Origin: Gemmatimonadota bacterium
Lineage (GTDB): Bacteria > Gemmatimonadota > Gemmatimonadetes > Gemmatimonadales > Gemmatimonadaceae
DNA length: 64,000 nt
Direction: 5' to 3'
NCBI GenBank assembly: GCA_016191225.1
Contig: JACPPC010000011.1
Coordinates: forward strand, 1-64,000
In this document: piece by piece, positions 63,257-64,000 of the stretch
How the letters are laid out: every line of letters starts with the position of its first letter
Numbering within the stretch: position 1 is the first letter of the stretch
Position numbers and translations under genes: made by a program
The notes under the pieces: generated by a model
Databases searched by the model: none
What the model saw: only the letters and a program-made list of their open reading frames with translations
What the model was told of the DNA's origin: nothing

Positions 63257-64000
63257 TCAGGCCTTCGGGCTCGCGTCGTTCGACAGGACGCGGAAGTCGA
63301 GCTTCGCGCCGTCGGGGTTCGCGTCGACCTCGATCTCGTCCCCCTTGCTGAACTCGCCGAGGAGGATCTTCTCCGACAGCGGGTCCTCGATCGACCGCTG
63401 GATCGCCCGCCGCAGGGGCCGCGCGCCGAACTTCTCGTCGAACCCGTGCCTGACGAGGAAGTCGGTCGCCGCCGGCGTCAGGGTGATCGTCAGTTCCTCG
63501 TCGCTCAGGCGGCGCTGCACCTCCTTGAGCATCACCCCCACGATCTCGGCGATGTGCTCGCGCGACAGCGGGTGGAAGACGATCACGTCGTCGAGCCGGT
63601 TCAGGAACTCGGGGTTGAAGACGTGGTTCAGCTCTTCCTTCACCTTCTCCGAGATCCGCTCGAACGAGGCCTTGGCGTCGCCCGAGGTGAAGCCGAGCCC
63701 CTTCCCCTTCATGATGTCCTTGGCGCCCACGTTCGACGTCATGATCACGACCGTGTTCTTGAAGTCGATCACCCGGCCGTAGTTGTCCGTCAGGTGTCCC
63801 TCGTCGAGCACCTGGAGCAGGATGTTGAACACGTCGGGGTGCGCCTTCTCGATCTCGTCGAGCAGGATCACGCTGTACGGCTTGCGGCGGACCGCCTTGG
63901 TGAGGGTCCCCGAGTCCTCGTAGCCCACGTACCCCGGGGGCGCGCCGATCAGCCGCGACACCGAGAACTTCTCCATGTACTCGCTCATGTCGACGCGGAT
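63257..64000 (-). CDS. clpC: ClpC-type ATP-dependent Clp protease ATPase, C-terminal part (runs off the window)
   Basis: The frame continues past the right edge, so only the last 248 residues or so are visible. They belong to the second AAA+ module of a Hsp100 unfoldase: IRVDMSEYMEKFSVSRLIG, the pore loop GYVGYE, Walker B VILLDEIEKAHPDVFN, sensor 1 VIMTSNVGAKD, the arginine-finger region FLNRLDDVIVFHPLS, and sensor 2 FGARPLRRAIQR. The short C-terminus fits ClpC-type proteins. It could instead be ClpB or ClpA; the MSEYMEK and LGFTSGDA segments favour ClpC. A hairpin follows the stop. Confidence 0.88.
   Translation of the reverse strand: MRVDMSEYMEKFSVSRLIGAPPGYVGYEDSGTLTKAVRRKPYSVILLDEIEKAHPDVFNILLQVLDEGHLTDNYGRVIDFKNTVVIMTSNVGAKDIMKGKGLGFTSGDAKASFERISEKVKEELNHVFNPEFLNRLDDVIVFHPLSREHIAEIVGVMLKEVQRRLSDEELTITLTPAATDFLVRHGFDEKFGARPLRRAIQRSIEDPLSEKILLGEFSKGDEIEVDANPDGAKLDFRVLSNDASPKA

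Overview
The window is high-GC DNA from a diderm bacterium that makes LPS. My best guess is Gemmatimonadota. That is inferred from the combination of futalosine-pathway menaquinone genes (mqnE-mqnA-mqnC), an LpxC-FabZ fusion, a bacillithiol gene (bshC), sigma-54, and a complete-looking BamA/OmpH/Lpx block. No 16S gene is present to prove it.

The strongest large-scale signal is gene polarity. From 2.9 to 34.6 kb every non-transposase gene is on the + strand (29 genes). From 34.9 kb to the end everything except one small hypothetical is on the - strand. At the switch, 34697-34724, lies a 28-bp AT-rich site with the architecture and near-consensus arms of a dif chromosome-dimer-resolution site. 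The window therefore appears to span the replication terminus, with genes on both arms pointing toward it. A housekeeping XerD-type recombinase, a likely user of the site, is encoded at 10878-11789.

Layout. 1-2413: stacked insertion sequences. The tail of an IS630 transposase is followed by an IS481-family element flanked by CTAG, whose last base is separated from the rest by an IS30-family element with a 2-bp target duplication. 2414-5299: an accessory patch with a lipoprotein and a frameshifted lipase-PKD gene. 5304-15145: a PQQ-propeller lipoprotein, mqnE-mqnA-mqnC, ispF, dedA, xerD, pabA/trpG, an outer-membrane barrel candidate and a dipeptidase. 15146-17783: a second accessory patch with a lipoprotein and a PKD/Ig-like secreted protein. 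17784-27425: a tightly overlapped kdsB-pyrG-kdsA-kdsC-kdsD-lptC-lptA-lptB-rpoN operon for Kdo supply and LPS export. 27436-34565: glycosyltransferases, a flippase-like protein, a YfhO-family protein and dapF. 34566-34916: the dif-bearing spacer.

Right arm, read leftwards from 64000: clpC (partial); a bamA-ompH-lpxD-lpxC/fabZ-lpxA-Gfo/Idh-lpxB-acyltransferase-lpxK-gdhA run; rlmH, bshC, murJ, uvrC, thrC; a DUF512 radical-SAM protein, der, plsY, gpsA, a MerR regulator; surE-pcm-acyP-apt; a lipoprotein coupled to a small 4Fe-4S protein; the remnant of a DUF3052-like gene; tRNA-Arg(CCU); and a TPR membrane protein next to dif.

Much of the window serves the outer envelope. The left arm makes CMP-Kdo and exports LPS, and the right arm makes lipid A and assembles outer-membrane proteins. 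Start codons were chosen from overlaps, Shine-Dalgarno sequences and signal peptides; many are GTG codons that overlap the upstream stop.
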